From contig NC_037265.1 of the NCBI RefSeq assembly GCF_000002425.4, positions 13,500,510-13,564,509 on the forward strand: a DNA stretch of 64,000 nucleotides, in the 5' to 3' direction. The notes under the pieces are model-generated. The model saw only the letters and a program-made list of their open reading frames with translations. It had not been told where the DNA came from and ran no database searches. The translations under genes were made by a program, and so were the position numbers. Shown here piece after piece: positions 12,851-25,012 of this stretch. This DNA is from Physcomitrium patens. Its lineage: Eukaryota; Streptophyta; Bryopsida; Funariales; Funariaceae. The stretch's first letter is position 1; each line of letters starts with the position of its first letter.

Positions 12851-12976
12851 TGATCTTGAATTTGAATCTTGACAAAGATATACTCCAATGGGCTTAGTAA
12901 CAATTCAAATCATGTGCTAATATAAAATATTCAAGGTTCTTGTGATTTGTATAGTTGATGATTGGTTAGAAGCACC

Positions 12977-14242
12977 TTATAGATAATGGCGCCATTCTTG
13001 AAACAAATCCATAATTACAAGAAGTTCTTTGTCTTGGATCTCATAGTTGATCTTCGCTGCTAAAAATTTTCTGGAATGAAAAGCTATTGGATGAAGTTTA
13101 TTATATATTTCCATTTGTGACAATACGACACCCAAAGTAAAGTCTGATACGTCTATTTCCATAAAAAATGGATTAGAAAAATTGACGAAATACAAGATTG
13201 GTGCAGAAACAAAGGTTGTCCTTAAAGCTTCAAATGCTACTTCTTCTTCTTGATTCCATTGAAGTTTGTCTTTGCAAGTCAAACATGTTAGTAGAATTGC
13301 AACTTGAGAGAAGTCTTTGATGAAGATCCAATAGTAGTTGGCAAATCTCAAAAAATATTGGATATCTCTTATCGTTTTAGGAATCTTCCAATCCATAATA
13401 GTTTGAACTTTCTTACGATCCATCATAAGTCCATCATTTGAAATGATGTATCCTAAGAAGTCGACTTGAGTAGTATAAAATACACACTTTTCTATCTTGG
13501 AATAGAGTCCTACATCTCTTAATTTTTGTAATACTTGGCGAACATGAAGTTCATGTTCTTCTGAGTTCTTAGAATAGATTAAGATGTCGTCTAGGTAACA
13601 GACAACAAAATCATCTAAAAACTCCTGAAAGATATCATTCATTAAATGTTGGAATGCTGCTAGTGCATTTGTAAGTCTAAAAGGCATGATATTGTATTCA
13701 AAATGTCCATACCTTGTTTGAAATGCAGTCTTCCATTCATCTCTTTTTTTGATGCATACCAAATTGTATGCTCTTTGTAGATCGATTTTTATATAAAACT
13801 TAGCTTGATTCAACTGATCAAGATATCCAGATATCAAAGGTAGTGGATTCTTATTTTTGATAGTGATTTTGTTGAGTCCTCGATAATCAACACACATCCG
13901 CAATGATCCATCTTTTTTTTTCACAAATAAAATTGGAGCTCCTACTGGAGATTTGGAATGGCATATGAAGTTCTTGCCCAAGTTCTCTTCAATATACTCC
14001 ATGAGTTCAGCCAACTCATTTTGAGATAAATTATAGATTGGTCCAAATCGCAGTTGTGCTCCTTTTTGAAGGTCAATTGAGTAGTCATAGGAACAATATT
14101 CTGGAAGAATATCCACATTTTTTTTTTCAAATACATCTTGAAAATCTTGATATTGGCTTGGAATGCCACTTGAAGTCTTTCCACCAATAGAAACAGATGT
14201 GGCATAAATGACACAAGGTGATCCTTCTTTTGCAGCATACAA
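12977..14242 (-). pseudogene. F: reverse transcriptase and RNase H (fossil, long open stretch of 421 codons)
   Basis: Order on the minus strand: IYNLSQNELAELMEYIEENL, SPVGAPILFVKKKDGSLRMC, VDYRGLNKITIKN, the palm stretch with RAYNLV and DEWKTAF, CYLDDILIYS, FLGYIIS, then RNase H beginning near FFMEIDVSDFTLGVVLSQ and HSRKFLAAKINYEI. The phrases GAYNLV-type and EWKTAFQTRYGHFEY are those of vertebrate and fungal chromoviruses; the common seed-plant phrase is SGYHQIRI. The length is close to that of a complete RT plus most of RNase H. Treated as a fossil because the element is broken elsewhere. Confidence 0.92.
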
Positions 14243-14386
14243 GAAAGCACTTGTATCTATAAATATAGGTTTAATTATACTAGACTTATGACTTTCTACT
14301 TGATTAACTACACTCTTAGTTATACTTTCAAAAAAGTTAAGACTACAAGAAGTCCAATATATTTTAGGATTATATTTTTTTAGCCA

Positions 14387-14740
14387 TCATAAACATAAAA
14401 TGACTAGATTAGAAGGAGATCTAATGATATTAAATATTACAAAGCTACTATGATCATTAGTTGTTATTTCTATAAGAAGGATTTCATGAGTAACATCTCT
14501 TGAAGACAACGGACGACCATCTATGACTTCTACATGAACAGGTTTAATTTTCTTTACTAAAAATATGCTATGTCTTTTAGCAATTTTTTCATCTAAGAAA
14601 CATGCTAAGGCTCTTGAATCTAGCAAGGCAGAGGCTTTGAGATATTTAGGTCCTAGAATAACATTTATCGTAAAACATGGAGAAGATTTTGAGGAGAAGA
14701 TAGGACCTTCATTAGGCGTTGTACAAGGTTTCAACCACAC
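14387..14740 (-). pseudogene. F: retropepsin-like protease (fossil)
   Basis: Minus-strand ORF with FTINVILGPKYLKASALLDS followed by ALACFLDEKIA, PVHVEVIDGRPLSS and VTHEI, matching the clan of Ty3 proteases whose active site is LLDSGA/S-x-x-F. G has the same segment at 59767-60087. It lies between the zinc knuckle and RT, as expected. Confidence 0.75.
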
Positions 14741-14819
14741 GGTCTCTATTGTAGCTCGAAAAATTTATTTTTTGACATGCTATCTCTTTTGATCGCTATA
14801 CCCCTCATTTTATGGTTAC

Positions 14820-15780
14820 TTCGTTTCTTTGGGCAATGTTGAGCAATGTGCTTAGATTTTCCATAATATAAGCACAATCCTTCCTAATGACGACGAGTCT
14901 TTTCTTGCCCAATAAGACGTTTGAAATGTATTTCATCAATTTGCATATCATCTACTCCCGAATATATGTATTGAAGAGATATTGATATTGCTATTGAATT
15001 ACAATTACGTTGAGGTCCACTTGTACGGTTCTCAGATCGGAATTCAAAAAGGTGATTATCGCACTTCACAACAAAATCAATTGCTTGACTCAATGTTTGA
15101 AGAAGATATAAGTTGAGCATTAACTTTTTTACCTCATATTATAATCCATAGAAAAATTGGCTAATAAGTGCAGCATCATCCTACTTGATATCAATTGTAA
15201 GTTTTTGAAATTATGAAGCATATAACTTTATTGATCGATTGTCTTGTTATAAAATATGGATCTTATTAGTCGCAACACAAATTGCATCATGTTCTCCATA
15301 ACTTGGATCAAAACTCCACCAAAAAAGCCTCCAAATTATCTAATATTAGATCTCATCATTCAAAAAAAGATAAAATCTATGATAATGTTGAATCTAAAAG
15401 GAGCGTACCAATGAATTTAACTTGCAATCCCGGAGTTAGATAGATTTGGGGTTGAAGTTCAATCACTAGTCGTACTTGATTGATAAATCCTCTAAACTTT
15501 AATCTGGTGCCATCAAACTTCTTGAGTAGGACAATTCTTGGTTCTCTAATAATGAAAGGGCATTCCACCATAGGAGAAGGGATATTCCATCATAAGTGGA
15601 GGGACATGATTTGGTGCAGATGTTGAAGAAGCTCCAATCATTTCTATATCTTCACTTCCTGCCAATCTTATTACTCCTTATGGTGGTAAATTGAGTTGAT
15701 GCATCGCAAGCATTAATTCTAACAATTGCTCTTGTATTTGTGCCATTGCACTCTTTAATTCAGCAAGTTCTGCCATAATA
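14820..15780 (-). pseudogene. F: gag and zinc-knuckle region (fossil)
   Basis: A cysteine/histidine-rich stretch (Y-CGKSKHIAQHC-like on the minus strand, about 14820-14880) is followed upstream by a basic region and by gag sequence including TRLKFRGFINQVRLVIELQP at 15377-15571, typical of the capsid start of chromoviruses (KFRGFVNQ). Broken. Confidence 0.65.
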
Positions 15781-15956
15781 ACATGTAGAAAAGAGAAGAT
15801 GTCTAATATCACTCAAGACAAATAGAAGAGAGGACTTGAAAACATAGAAAATACTAAGGACAATATCAGTTTAGAAGAGGATAATCCATAACTTCTAATA
15901 TGCTTATGTCTTATGAAGAAAAAGGAGTAATTCACTCTTAATTAAGATTAGATAAA

Positions 15957-15970
15957 GCTCTCATATTATA
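15957..15970 (-). promoter_or_regulatory. F: probable primer-binding site (tRNA-Met type)
   Basis: On the minus strand it reads TATAATATGAGAGC, a diverged form of TGGTATCAGAGC, the 3' end of initiator tRNA-Met used by many Ty3 elements. It lies 18 bp inside the 5' LTR, slightly farther than usual. Confidence 0.4.
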
Positions 15971-15988
15971 ACTGTATTCTTGTCAATC

Positions 15989-16547
15989 TATCAAGGACAA
16001 GAACATAATTAAGACAAATAAACAAGTGAAACTTCTCTCGAAGAAAGATGAAAAAATAGAAATAACTTGATATGTATATTAAGAAAGAAACTGGAATGGC
16101 TATTGCCAAAAGTCAAGAAAATTAGAGACCCTTGAAACTAGACTGGAAGCAAGAAAGGAGTTGACAAGAATGAAGTAGGCTTCACTCTTGTCTCTATATA
16201 TACTATCTTACTAGAGGCTATGTGGCAACGTTCTATAGGACCTGTAATATGTGTTGACTTTATAGGACACATGCCTTGACTTACAAAGCAAGTTTTTCTA
16301 TGTATGGGCCACATAGTTAGCTTGGTCTTCAAGTTAACAACATGTGTGGCACATGGCCAACTTGTTGACTACATTTCTAATCCCCAAAAGTCAATTAAAG
16401 ATACCTATAAAGTCAAAGCAATGTCTATGAAGCTTCTAAGAAGCTTTCATACCAAATACCATAAAATTAATTTATTTTTAGCTTCTTTTACTTACTTCTA
16501 CCTATTTATACATGTAATTACTAGCTTACATGCATATATCCATGACA
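15989..16547 (-). repeat. F: 5' LTR (559 bp)
   Basis: Copy of 9108-9666, from TATCAAGGAC to ATCCATGACA, followed by the TTCTT duplication at 16548-16552. Confidence 0.92.
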
Positions 16548-16552
16548 TTCTT

Positions 16553-17643
16553 ACAATTCCATGAAATGGCTCTCACTCTAATAAAGAATACATATCCTAT
16601 TGTAGATCTTCTATCATTTGTATCTCCAATCCAATCCACATGAGAATAACCTTACAAGTCAATGTTCTTACCACCAAGGCATAATTTGAAGTCTTTTGTA
16701 CCTTTTAAGTACCTCAGCATCCTCTTTATCATTTTTCAATGCATTGGTCTAGCTTTAGACATGTGTTGGCTTATAATGCTTATCGCATATACAAGACCAC
16801 TCTTGTAGCCACCATTGCATACATGAATGAGCCTAATACTGCTCTATATGGAATACTTTGCATCTCACCTTCAACTTAAGTAAATTCTTCATCCATGAGC
16901 TTCATCAACTTCAAATTTGCTTCCAATGATGTTCTATTGGGCTTACACTCCTTCAGGTTGAATCGTTTCAACACTTCTTCAATATACTTGATTTGGCTCA
17001 TTGTAATAGTCTTGTTACCACGATCTCTTACAAATTCTATTTCTAAGAAATAGTGCAAGTCTCCCAAATCACTCATCTCATATTCCTTCTCTAATTTGGC
17101 CTTCATTCAATCCATTTTTTCTATATTGTTAGCTAAGATGATCAAATCATCAACATAAAGGATTACAATCAACAAGAATTCTCTAGATTACAACATATAC
17201 AATGAATGATCAGCTTCATTCTTCACAAATCCTTCATTGACAAAGAAGGTGTTCATTCGTTAGTACTATGCCCTTAGTGATTATTTCAATCCATACAAAG
17301 TTTTCTTCAATTTGCACACAAGATGTTCTTTGCCTTATTGTACAAATCCTTGAGGTGGATCCATATAGATGGCTTCTTACAATTCTCCATTCAAAAAGGC
17401 CGTCTTCACATCCATTTGCTGTATTTTCAAATCTATTGTTGCCCCAATTACTACAATAATCCTAATGGTGGTGAATTTGGCAACGGGTGTATAAGTCTCA
17501 TTGAAATCAATTCTAGCAACTTGTGAGTATCCTTTTGCAACTAATCTTGTCTTATGCCTCACCACCACATCCATTGCATCTCTTTTAGTCCTAATCACCC
17601 ACTTGCAACCAATACTAGATCGATTTGCTGAAAGAAGTGCCAA
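16553..17643 (-). pseudogene. E: reverse transcriptase and RNase H N-terminal part (fossil)
   Basis: Copia RT in order: IGCKWVIRTKRDAMDVVVRH, RLVAKGYSQVARIDFNETYT-type, PVAKFTTIRI, QQMDVKTAFLNGEL (17377-17643), an LYVDDLIIL-type stretch near 17140, and EKEYEMSDLGDLHYFLEIEF (16876-17106). The RNase H linker follows and is cut at 16553 by F. Broken, with several interruptions. Confidence 0.88.
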
Positions 17644-17646
17644 TTC

Positions 17647-18951
17647 CTATGTACAAATGTCTATAAAAGATTGATACTCTTCTTCTATAGCCTTCTCCCA
17701 CTTGATTGCATCTTCACACTTCATAGCATCACACAAAGACAATGGATCAGCAAGAAGAGCAACATTTGCATGTTCTTTACTTACTTGAAGGAAGATGTGA
17801 TCCTTCCACCATTTTCCATGTTGCCTTCTTTCTCTCAAAGGATATCTCTTTTCACTTGTAGAAGAAAATTCACCTTCTTGCACTCCTTGTTCTTTCTCAA
17901 CTTTTAAACCTTGTCGTTTTTTACTCAATAGTTGGTACTCTTCATCATTATCATCTTTATCATCTTTATCATCTTTATTGTCTTCATCTTCTTGTTTCTT
18001 TTCTCAATTCAAAGATGTGTTGACAAACACACCATTACTTCCACTTAGACACATCTCCAAGTGCTCACAAGCACTCTTATGCTTCAAAAACTCAATATCA
18101 TGACTTTTGATGATCTTCTTAGTTTCCAAGCACATTAGCTTATATGCCTTGGTACCTTTATAATAACTAAAAAATACACACTTTGTACCTTTTGCATCAA
18201 TTTTGGACCTCATACAATCTGGTATTTTTACATATGTAATACAACCAAAGGTCTTCATATAAGAAATGCAAGGTTGTCTTCTACTCCAAGCTTCTTGTGG
18301 TGTCATTGATGCAAGAGCACTTGTTGGATACTTATTTTTTGTATACACTACATTCACCACAACTTCCGTCCAAAACTCATAGCCAAGATTTTGAGCATGA
18401 AGCATGCTCCTTGCCATCTCTACAATGGTTCGATTTGCCCTTTTAGCAACACCATTTTGTTGTGGAGTGTATGGAGTTGCCATTTGTCTAGCAATTCCTT
18501 CATTCTTCAAATAAACATCAAATTACTTAGACATGTACTTACCTCCATTGTCCGTATATAGCACCTTGATCTTGCATTCACTTTGTTTCTCAACAAGTAC
18601 TTTAAACTCTTTAAACTTCCAAAAGCATTCACTCTTGACTTTAAGAATGTAAATCCAAATCTTTCTTTAATAATCATCAATGAAAGTGAAAAAATACCTT
18701 GATCCTCCAATACTTGTGTTCTTCATAGGTCTACATACATCCAAATGGACAATCTCCACCAACTTGGTAGCACATGTTGCTACACTCTTTGGAAATGAAG
18801 CCCTTTGTTGTTTGGCTTGTATGCATCCTTCATATGCAAGTTGTTTTGTATTTTGGCTTGTATTACCAAGATCTAAGCTAGTTACCTTGGTCTTGAGCTC
18901 TCTCATGCTCTTCACATTCAAATAGCCAAAACAACGATGCCATATATTCAA
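17647..18951 (-). pseudogene. E: integrase (fossil)
   Basis: Minus-strand order: the HHCC zinc-binding N-terminus (MNIWHRCFGYLN, CIQAKQ; 18667-18951), the rve core with HLDVCRPM, FFTFIDDY and TPYTPQQNGVAKRANRTIVE (18004-18510), then the C-terminal stretch KTFGCITYVK and CVFFSYYKGTKAYKL. A short ATC/GAT run at about 17950-18000 encodes an acidic spacer before RT, common in copia elements. Broken. Confidence 0.9.
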
Positions 18952-18957
18952 CTTGTC

Positions 18958-19380
18958 TTAATTTGATGTAAACTCAATAAATGTAGCTACCTCCATTCCA
19001 TTCACCTTCTTACAAATGAGGTAGTACAAATTTCCCTCTTTCAAGCCTTTGAAGACCTTGTTTCCACTCAATGTTCTTACAAAACATCCATTCTCATCAA
19101 ATTGAACTTTAAAACCTTCCATTACAAGTTTATTCACCGAAAGTAGGTTTTGCTTCATCTTAAGCATATGAAGGACATTTTTGACTCTGATCCTATTGGT
19201 TTGTCCATTCACAACCACCTCTACCATAATAGAGCCAATTCCAATGGCTTCACATGTATGACTATCTCTCAATACCATGTCTGATGTTGGAATAGCCTCA
19301 TAAGTGTTAAATGAACATTTATAAGGTGTCATATACTTGGAACAACCTGAATCCATAATCCATCTTGATATGGTAGCCAT
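18958..19380 (-). pseudogene. E: copia protease (fossil)
   Basis: 140-residue stretch starting MATISRWIMDSGCSKYMTPY, with the D-S-G-C/A-S active-site motif, then FNTYEAIP, VLHMLKMKQNLLSVNKL and NLYYLICKK. This is the standard plant copia protease and linker into integrase. Confidence 0.88.
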
Positions 19381-19439
19381 AGAGGTCCCATTTATTACAG
19401 TGAATGCATAATCTTGTCCTCCAAACTCATCTTATACAC

Positions 19440-20189
19440 TATTTGCATTCTCCTTCTTCATCTTTTTGCTTTTGTAGCAATTTCGAGCAAAATAGCCTAC
19501 TTTGCTACAAATGAAGTAAGATTCGACATTATCTCATTGATTTGAATAGTTGCCCTTGTCTTGACATGAGTAGAGTACTGAATCTTCACTCGAGGCTCAT
19601 TTTCTTTCTTCTTGGTTACTTCATGGACAAGTCTCACCGTGACACAATCCATTGTAAGTTCTTCTAGTTTGATGGATTCCAATGCCACAATAAGGTAGTT
19701 ATAGGATTCAAGAAGGCTTATTAGCAAGGTCATGATAATATCACTTTCTTCTAAAGGCTTGTCAACAATTGCTAGTTGGTTTGCAAGAGCCTTTATCTTA
19801 TTGATATGAGCGATGAGGTCTTCACCTTCTTCCATCTTGCAAGTAAAGAACTTCCTCCTTGTATAGATGATATTAGATAAGTTTTTGCTCTCATAGATAT
19901 TGCAAAGAGTCTTCCATGCATCCGCTGGTCCTTTGGAAGAGATAATGTGAGAGAAATTGGCTTCATCTACATTAATTGCAATCAATCCAAAAGCCTTCTT
20001 TTTACGACGTTTGAACTCCTTCTTCTCCTTCATATCAATATCTTTGTTTGGAGCCTCTTCACTTTCATTTATAATATTCCAAAGATCCAAAGATGCCAAC
20101 AAAAGCTCCATTTTTACCTTCCAATGGTAGAAATTCTCACCTCTAAACTTCTCAATAACTCCCAATCCTTCATCTTCACTTGAAGCCAT
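19440..20189 (-). pseudogene. E: gag with zinc knuckle (fossil)
   Basis: Minus-strand ORF 19497-20189 (230 codons): KFRGENFYHWKVKMELLLAS, DAWKTLCNIYESKNLSNIIY, MEEGEDLIAHINKIKALANQ and ESYNYLIVAL are the UBN2/retrotran_gag words of plant copia. A CxxC zinc knuckle (GYFARNCYK-like) follows at about 19440-19500. This gives the capsid protein of the particle. The start at 20189 is the first methionine after the leader. Confidence 0.88.
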
Positions 20190-20628
20190 GTCTAAAGAAG
20201 AGTTGTATCAAAAGAGATTGCAAGAAGAAGTCTAAATGCTCTCAAAATTAGCAAGAATGTTTTGCTACCTTAGAATCATAGAATCCTTCTTTGTGAACAA
20301 ACTAGTATTTTAACTTTCAAAAATACTCTCAACTTCACTTCTAAGACTTGTCACAAGTCTGATGACTTATTTAAGTGTCTCAAATCTGAATTTCTACTCT
20401 AGAATTACTCTTATGCTCACAAATCACCTCTATACACCATGAGAGACCTTTTAAGAACAATCAACAACTTTAGGACATGAAATTGTAAAGTTAGATTACC
20501 AAGGATCTATCTCAACAAAAGCACAATGCAAAATTTGTCTATAGGTGAAAAACAAGACACTAACACCAAAATACTCTTAACCACAAGTAAGAGCAAACCA
20601 TGATCTAGATCTAGATCTGAATCTGAAA
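20190..20628 (-). other. E: 5' untranslated leader, proximal part
   Basis: Non-coding sequence upstream of E gag, up to the insertion point of D; it continues at 39378-39491. A short AGATCT direct repeat lies at 20604-20620. Nothing else is seen. Confidence 0.6.
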
Positions 20629-20633
20629 CTTAG

Positions 20634-21399
20634 TATAAAATAAGTAGTTATTTTTAGAATATAGATACCTAGTGTATAGTATAAACATGGATAGATAACT
20701 GTTGAAAAGGTGGTTAAGTAGGTAGAATGGATGAATAGTCAGGAAAAGTAGTTATCATCTATAGTATAGGAGTTGGTATCTCGGGGCAGTATAAGAAGGA
20801 TGGGAGAGGAGAAGAAAATGCCAGACTGTGAGAGTTGTAAGCCGGGATAAGCTTGGTGCTACCTCTTTTTTTTTGTTTGTTATTTTCTTTGAATAAGAGG
20901 ATTGAAAGTTTCTGAATATTGTGAAGTGAATTATGGAATGGAAATGTGATTGGTATTATTTGAGAAGAAAAAAGATTGAATGCTGAAATCTGATTGTAGT
21001 TCAATAGAGAGAATGAGTCTGTGTTTGTGTGAAACACTGTAATATGAATGGCAATTCTATGTGAAGAATTCCAGAGATTGGAACGAGGATAATTATGTGC
21101 TGAAAGCTGTGAAGGTGTAGTATTACAGTAGGAGATTATGAGGGTGAATATATTGGTAGAAATAGCAGTTATTGGTATGACTGAATTGCTGTAAGGAAGA
21201 GACCGATAAAGTAAAGGAGCAGATTATAGTTTCCTTGTGTGTTCAGATATTGAAAATAGAGACGATACATTTAGGAGGTAATTGATTGTGTTACCCTGAC
21301 GTGAACGCTTAAGCAACTAGTCATTCCTCATGTTGGAATCCTTCTATATGGGTTTATGCTGGGAGGTTTCTTCCAGAATAAGTAAAACGAGCAATCACA
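20634..21399 (+). repeat. D: 5' LTR (766 bp)
   Basis: Runs from TATAAAATAAG to GCAATCACA, against TGTAGAATAAG to GAAATCACA in the 3' copy. Preceded by CTTAG. Confidence 0.95.
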
Positions 21400-21402
21400 T
21401 TT

Positions 21403-21417
21403 TGGCACCGCTGTCGG
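21403..21417 (+). promoter_or_regulatory. D: primer-binding site
   Basis: TGGCACCGCTGTCGG starts 3 bp after the LTR. It resembles the TGGCGCCGTTGCCGG site of plant Tat/Athila elements, complementary to a tRNA-Asp-type 3' end. D2 has TGGCGC and D3 TGGCACC at the same place. Confidence 0.75.
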
Positions 21418-21659
21418 AAAGTGATAATAGCTTTGAGTGTTAGGAATTAATTATCATACGTGTGAGAAAATTGGCAATGGAAGACAATTTCAATAGTATT
21501 TGAAGAAAGAGTATGATTATTAAGAATGAAAATTTAATAGCAAAGAAAATAAAGCAATCAAAAGAAAGAATAGAGAGATCGCAAGTAAGAAATTTGTTGC
21601 ATAATGAGTGAGATTGCAAATTGAAAAAGAAGCATCGACAAAGTTGGATTAAGCCGTAG

Positions 21660-22700
21660 TTGCATGCCTGTCGGCATATTCGATTGTACCCAGAAGACGA
21701 TCGACCTCTAATATTTCAGAAGTACATACCGTTAAAGAAATTGCCAAGAGCAGTCGCGGAGAGCACTGCTTATAGTCCAGCAAACCTCTCAAAGCCGTTT
21801 ACAAAAAACGAGGAAGGTACAAAGGAATTAGGTACCCCACTCGGTATCTTTTCAATTGAAAATATGTCCGATCCTAACAAGACTAGTTCTGAAGATGGAC
21901 ATAAATCACTTGCCAATAAAGACCAATTCAGAGTGTATCAAAACATGTCGTTTTCACCTCATATTCAACCAATAAAATTATTTGGAGATAATAATAGTCA
22001 ATCGGAAAGGCCTAGAAGTTCAAAAAAGACTTTTGCGGGAGACAATTTTTATTTTAATAAGAAATTGAGTAGAACACCGACATCTTTAATGACGTCTAGA
22101 GGACTAGCAGTTTCGATTGCAGTTCAAATGGATGCAGTGGGCGATCAAACGACTAGTGTCGCACCATTACCTACTTTTCGGGATTTGCCAGGTGTGGATC
22201 TAGATCAACATTTGTCTCAATTCTTGACGGCATATGTAGCCAATAATGGAAGAACAAAAGACATTTGGTTGAGATGGCTGCCAACGACATTGAAAGACAC
22301 AGCGTTTGAGTGGTATAACCGCCAACCTATGGGACAATTTATCAATTGGGAGGCATTGAAAGATACATTTTTAGCCTATTTTCGACCAATTGGTTTTGAA
22401 GAATGTCTTAGAGAAAAATTAATGAATAGCAGAATGGTACCAGGAGAAGCGATACAGTTATATTATGGTCGTGTAGTGGATATACTTCGAAAATGGCCAA
22501 ATAGCCAAATGTCGAAATCATTTGTGTTGTCCATATTGGTTAATAGACTACACCCACCAAAATTGAAAATGTTTGTAAAGGAGGCCCAATCAGCCACCAT
22601 TTCATCATCTCTTGAGCGAGCAAAAGTATGGGAGGAATGTCACTATGACCACAACTTAACAATTGGAGCCACGATGATTCCATCTCAAGGAGGTTATTAA
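21660..22700 (+). pseudogene. D: gag, capsid part (fossil, 346 codons open)
   Basis: Contains the retrotransposon gag domain at about residues 170-320: DLPGVDLDQHLSQFLTAYVA, LRWLPTTLKDTAFEWYNRQP, INWEALKDTFLAYFRP and REKLMNSRMVPGEAIQLYYG. The N-terminal 165 residues are polar and unrecognised. D2 (48609-49511, minus) and D3 (63620 on) have the same gene. Confidence 0.85.
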
Positions 22701-22787
22701 ATGACAAATTGGAATGATGAATTGAGAAGTTATCTAGGAAGGAATAATTATGATATAATTCCATAGGGAATTGTAGATGTCATTCCA

Positions 22788-23650
22788 TTGCAAGCTATAC
22801 CACCATCATCATCACACCTGTATGCACCTTATTCCGCATATCAAAAACCAATACCTACAAAGGAATTGCCAAATACATTCATATCAAGGGATCTCAATGA
22901 GTCATTGCTGTTAATATTGACGAAAAAAATGAGTGAATTGGCTGTGAATCTGGCCAAGGATAAAGAAAAAAGGCATAAACCAACCAATATGGGTCCCAAT
23001 GTCTGGTGCAGCAATTGTAAGAGGTAAGGTCATTTAGTAATAGAATGTCCTTCAGTACCCCAAATGACTGTACAATGTACCTTTTGCGGGGGCAAGCATA
23101 TTACCACCAACAATTGGAATTTACAGAAGCAACAACAACTCAGTAATCAGATAATGATTCAACCAACTTCGTGGGATGTTAATCAAGTACAGATGAATAA
23201 TAGGTTTGGCTGAAATGGAAATCAAGCGAATAAACAAAACAAGAATTATTCTAATTTCTTCAACTATGAATTTCACCAAAAAGGTGTATCCAATACTCAC
23301 GGATTGGCGATGAATCAATCAGGATACTATCAATATCCATCCATGACGAAGCCAATGCTAGACTCTACAATAACAATGGGTCAATCAGGATGCTTTACTC
23401 ATCCGACATAGAACAGACCTAGCCGTTATATACCAGTAGAGACACCCATTATCCCTGAAAGAGTTGGCAGGAGACCACTTCGTTGCTATTATTGCAAAAA
23501 AATTGGTCATTATGCGAATGAATATCCTAATCCAAGGGCCAGTGATCACTATGCTCCAATATGTGGAAATTGTAAGCAGTTTGGTTATACTTATCAGTAG
23601 TGCAATGCACCCTTTAATTATAATAACTGGGACCAGCAAATGCAAACAAG
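22788..23650 (+). pseudogene. D: nucleocapsid region with zinc knuckles (fossil)
   Basis: Follows the capsid part. Cysteine-rich words are WCSNCKR (about 23000), CTFCGGKH (about 23080), LRCYYCKKIGHYAN (about 23490) and CGNCKQFGYT (about 23570), so up to four knuckles bind element RNA. Parts of this region also occur in D2 at 47640-48440 and, unexpectedly, inside LTR1 at 43168-43665. Confidence 0.7.
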
Positions 23651-24285
23651 CCAACTGGCGGAGGACAAAGGCCCTGTTCAACGAGATTCATCAGTACATC
23701 GTGTCGAGGAGGTGAATGCAGTACTTACTAGAGGCCAACAAAAAGACAAGAATTTAATTCAAGACATGGATGAACTAATCGCAAGAGAGCAAGTAGCGCC
23801 GTCCATTGGGCTAAATGAACCAATATCAATATTAGAACGTATCCCAATATAGAGGCCTCAACAGACTGAAGAATGCAATTTAGTCCCACGTGCCAATTTA
23901 TCGGGACCATCAAGATCGATCCCAACTGACCAGTACCAATACCTGTACAGTCCAATAAAAGATCTTACGCATTAAAAGAACCTTTAGTGGTAGACAAGTT
24001 GGCGAAGTTACCAACAACAATCGCAATCGCCAGAAAGGAATTACTGTCGAACGGAGTAAAATCAAAACCAATGAAACGCAAAAGAGTATTGAAAATTACT
24101 CTCAATATGGAACCCTACGACATTCTGAGGGATTTGGACGTTATTCAGCCTTCAATTACAATAAAGCAACTTTTGGTTGTAGCACTGGAATGTCGATCTA
24201 CATTGAATTTAGAGTTAATACGATGAAGATCCTGCACTAAAGAAATTCATGAAGTTAGCTTAAACCTAGATCTGGGATCACCAAC

Positions 24286-24598
24286 AATCAATGTATCAAT
24301 CGATGGCACTTTTTTTCCACGGGTACAAGTCAATGGTGGCTCCAGTGTGAATTTAATAAATACAGATACAATGGAGGACTTGGATCTAAAGCAATTGATA
24401 TCTACGATATTAGTCTTACGAATGGCAAATTATAGTCGGATAAAGCCAATGGGAATCTTACATAATATTGCCATTGTAATCACGGGATTAACATACAAAA
24501 TCCATTATATTGTATTCCAATTACAGAGTTCAACGTTATCGTATCCCATTTTATTGGGCAGACCTTCGCTTTATCAAGCCAAAGCTAAGAACGATTGA
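24286..24598 (+). pseudogene. D: protease region (fossil)
   Basis: VNGGSSVNLINTDTMEDL followed by ITGLTYKIHYIVFQL and SYPILLGRPSLYQAKA. This resembles Tat/Athila proteases, where a V-x-G-S-S-x-N-x-M motif replaces the classic D-T-G and the domain ends ILLGRPWL. Confidence 0.65.
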
Positions 24599-25012
24599 GA
24601 CCGAGGCACATTGATAATTGGAAAAGACTGAGACCAGATTGTTCTACAGATGTACCCGGTACAATATCATGGAGAGTTTCAATTGCTAGTATCTAAATTA
24701 ATGTCGAACGATGAGCTTAGCTCCGATGATGACGCAATAGCACCAATTACGGAGGCGCCCGTGGAGGCAGCACTACATGCTGGAGCGGTGTACCAATGTG
24801 GAGATTGGGAGAAGTACTTGATATACCCGACGGACTCAAAAAACTCGGATTATGTTAATACTGATAGGATGACCAAGTATGATGTGTACCATGTTAGTGC
24901 CCTGGACACAGGATTCAGTACTTCGTACATGTCGAACTTACCGATTGACTTTAAACCAACGCGAGGGTTGAAATAGAACATCATTGTTACACCTTTATGT
25001 CAAACTATCAAC

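Larger units (their letters stand above)
9108..16547 (-). mobile_element. Element F: Ty3/gypsy chromovirus-like LTR retrotransposon (fossil)
   Basis: Minus-strand element with LTRs 9108-9666 (3') and 15989-16547 (5'), both 559 bp, ending TGTCA...TGACA. It is flanked by a perfect 5-bp duplication TTCTT (9103-9107 and 16548-16552). The internal order is gag, zinc knuckle, protease, RT, RNase H, integrase, chromodomain-like tail. LTRs differ at about 60 of 559 positions by eye, near 11 %. It sits inside the RNase H of copia element E and hosts solo LTR R2. Broken, perhaps ten or more interruptions, although the RT frame is open over a long stretch. Confidence 0.92.

Noticed and set aside
17940-18000. 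ATC/GAT microsatellite as a separate repeat
   Set aside because: It encodes an acidic run inside the E polyprotein linker and is listed there.
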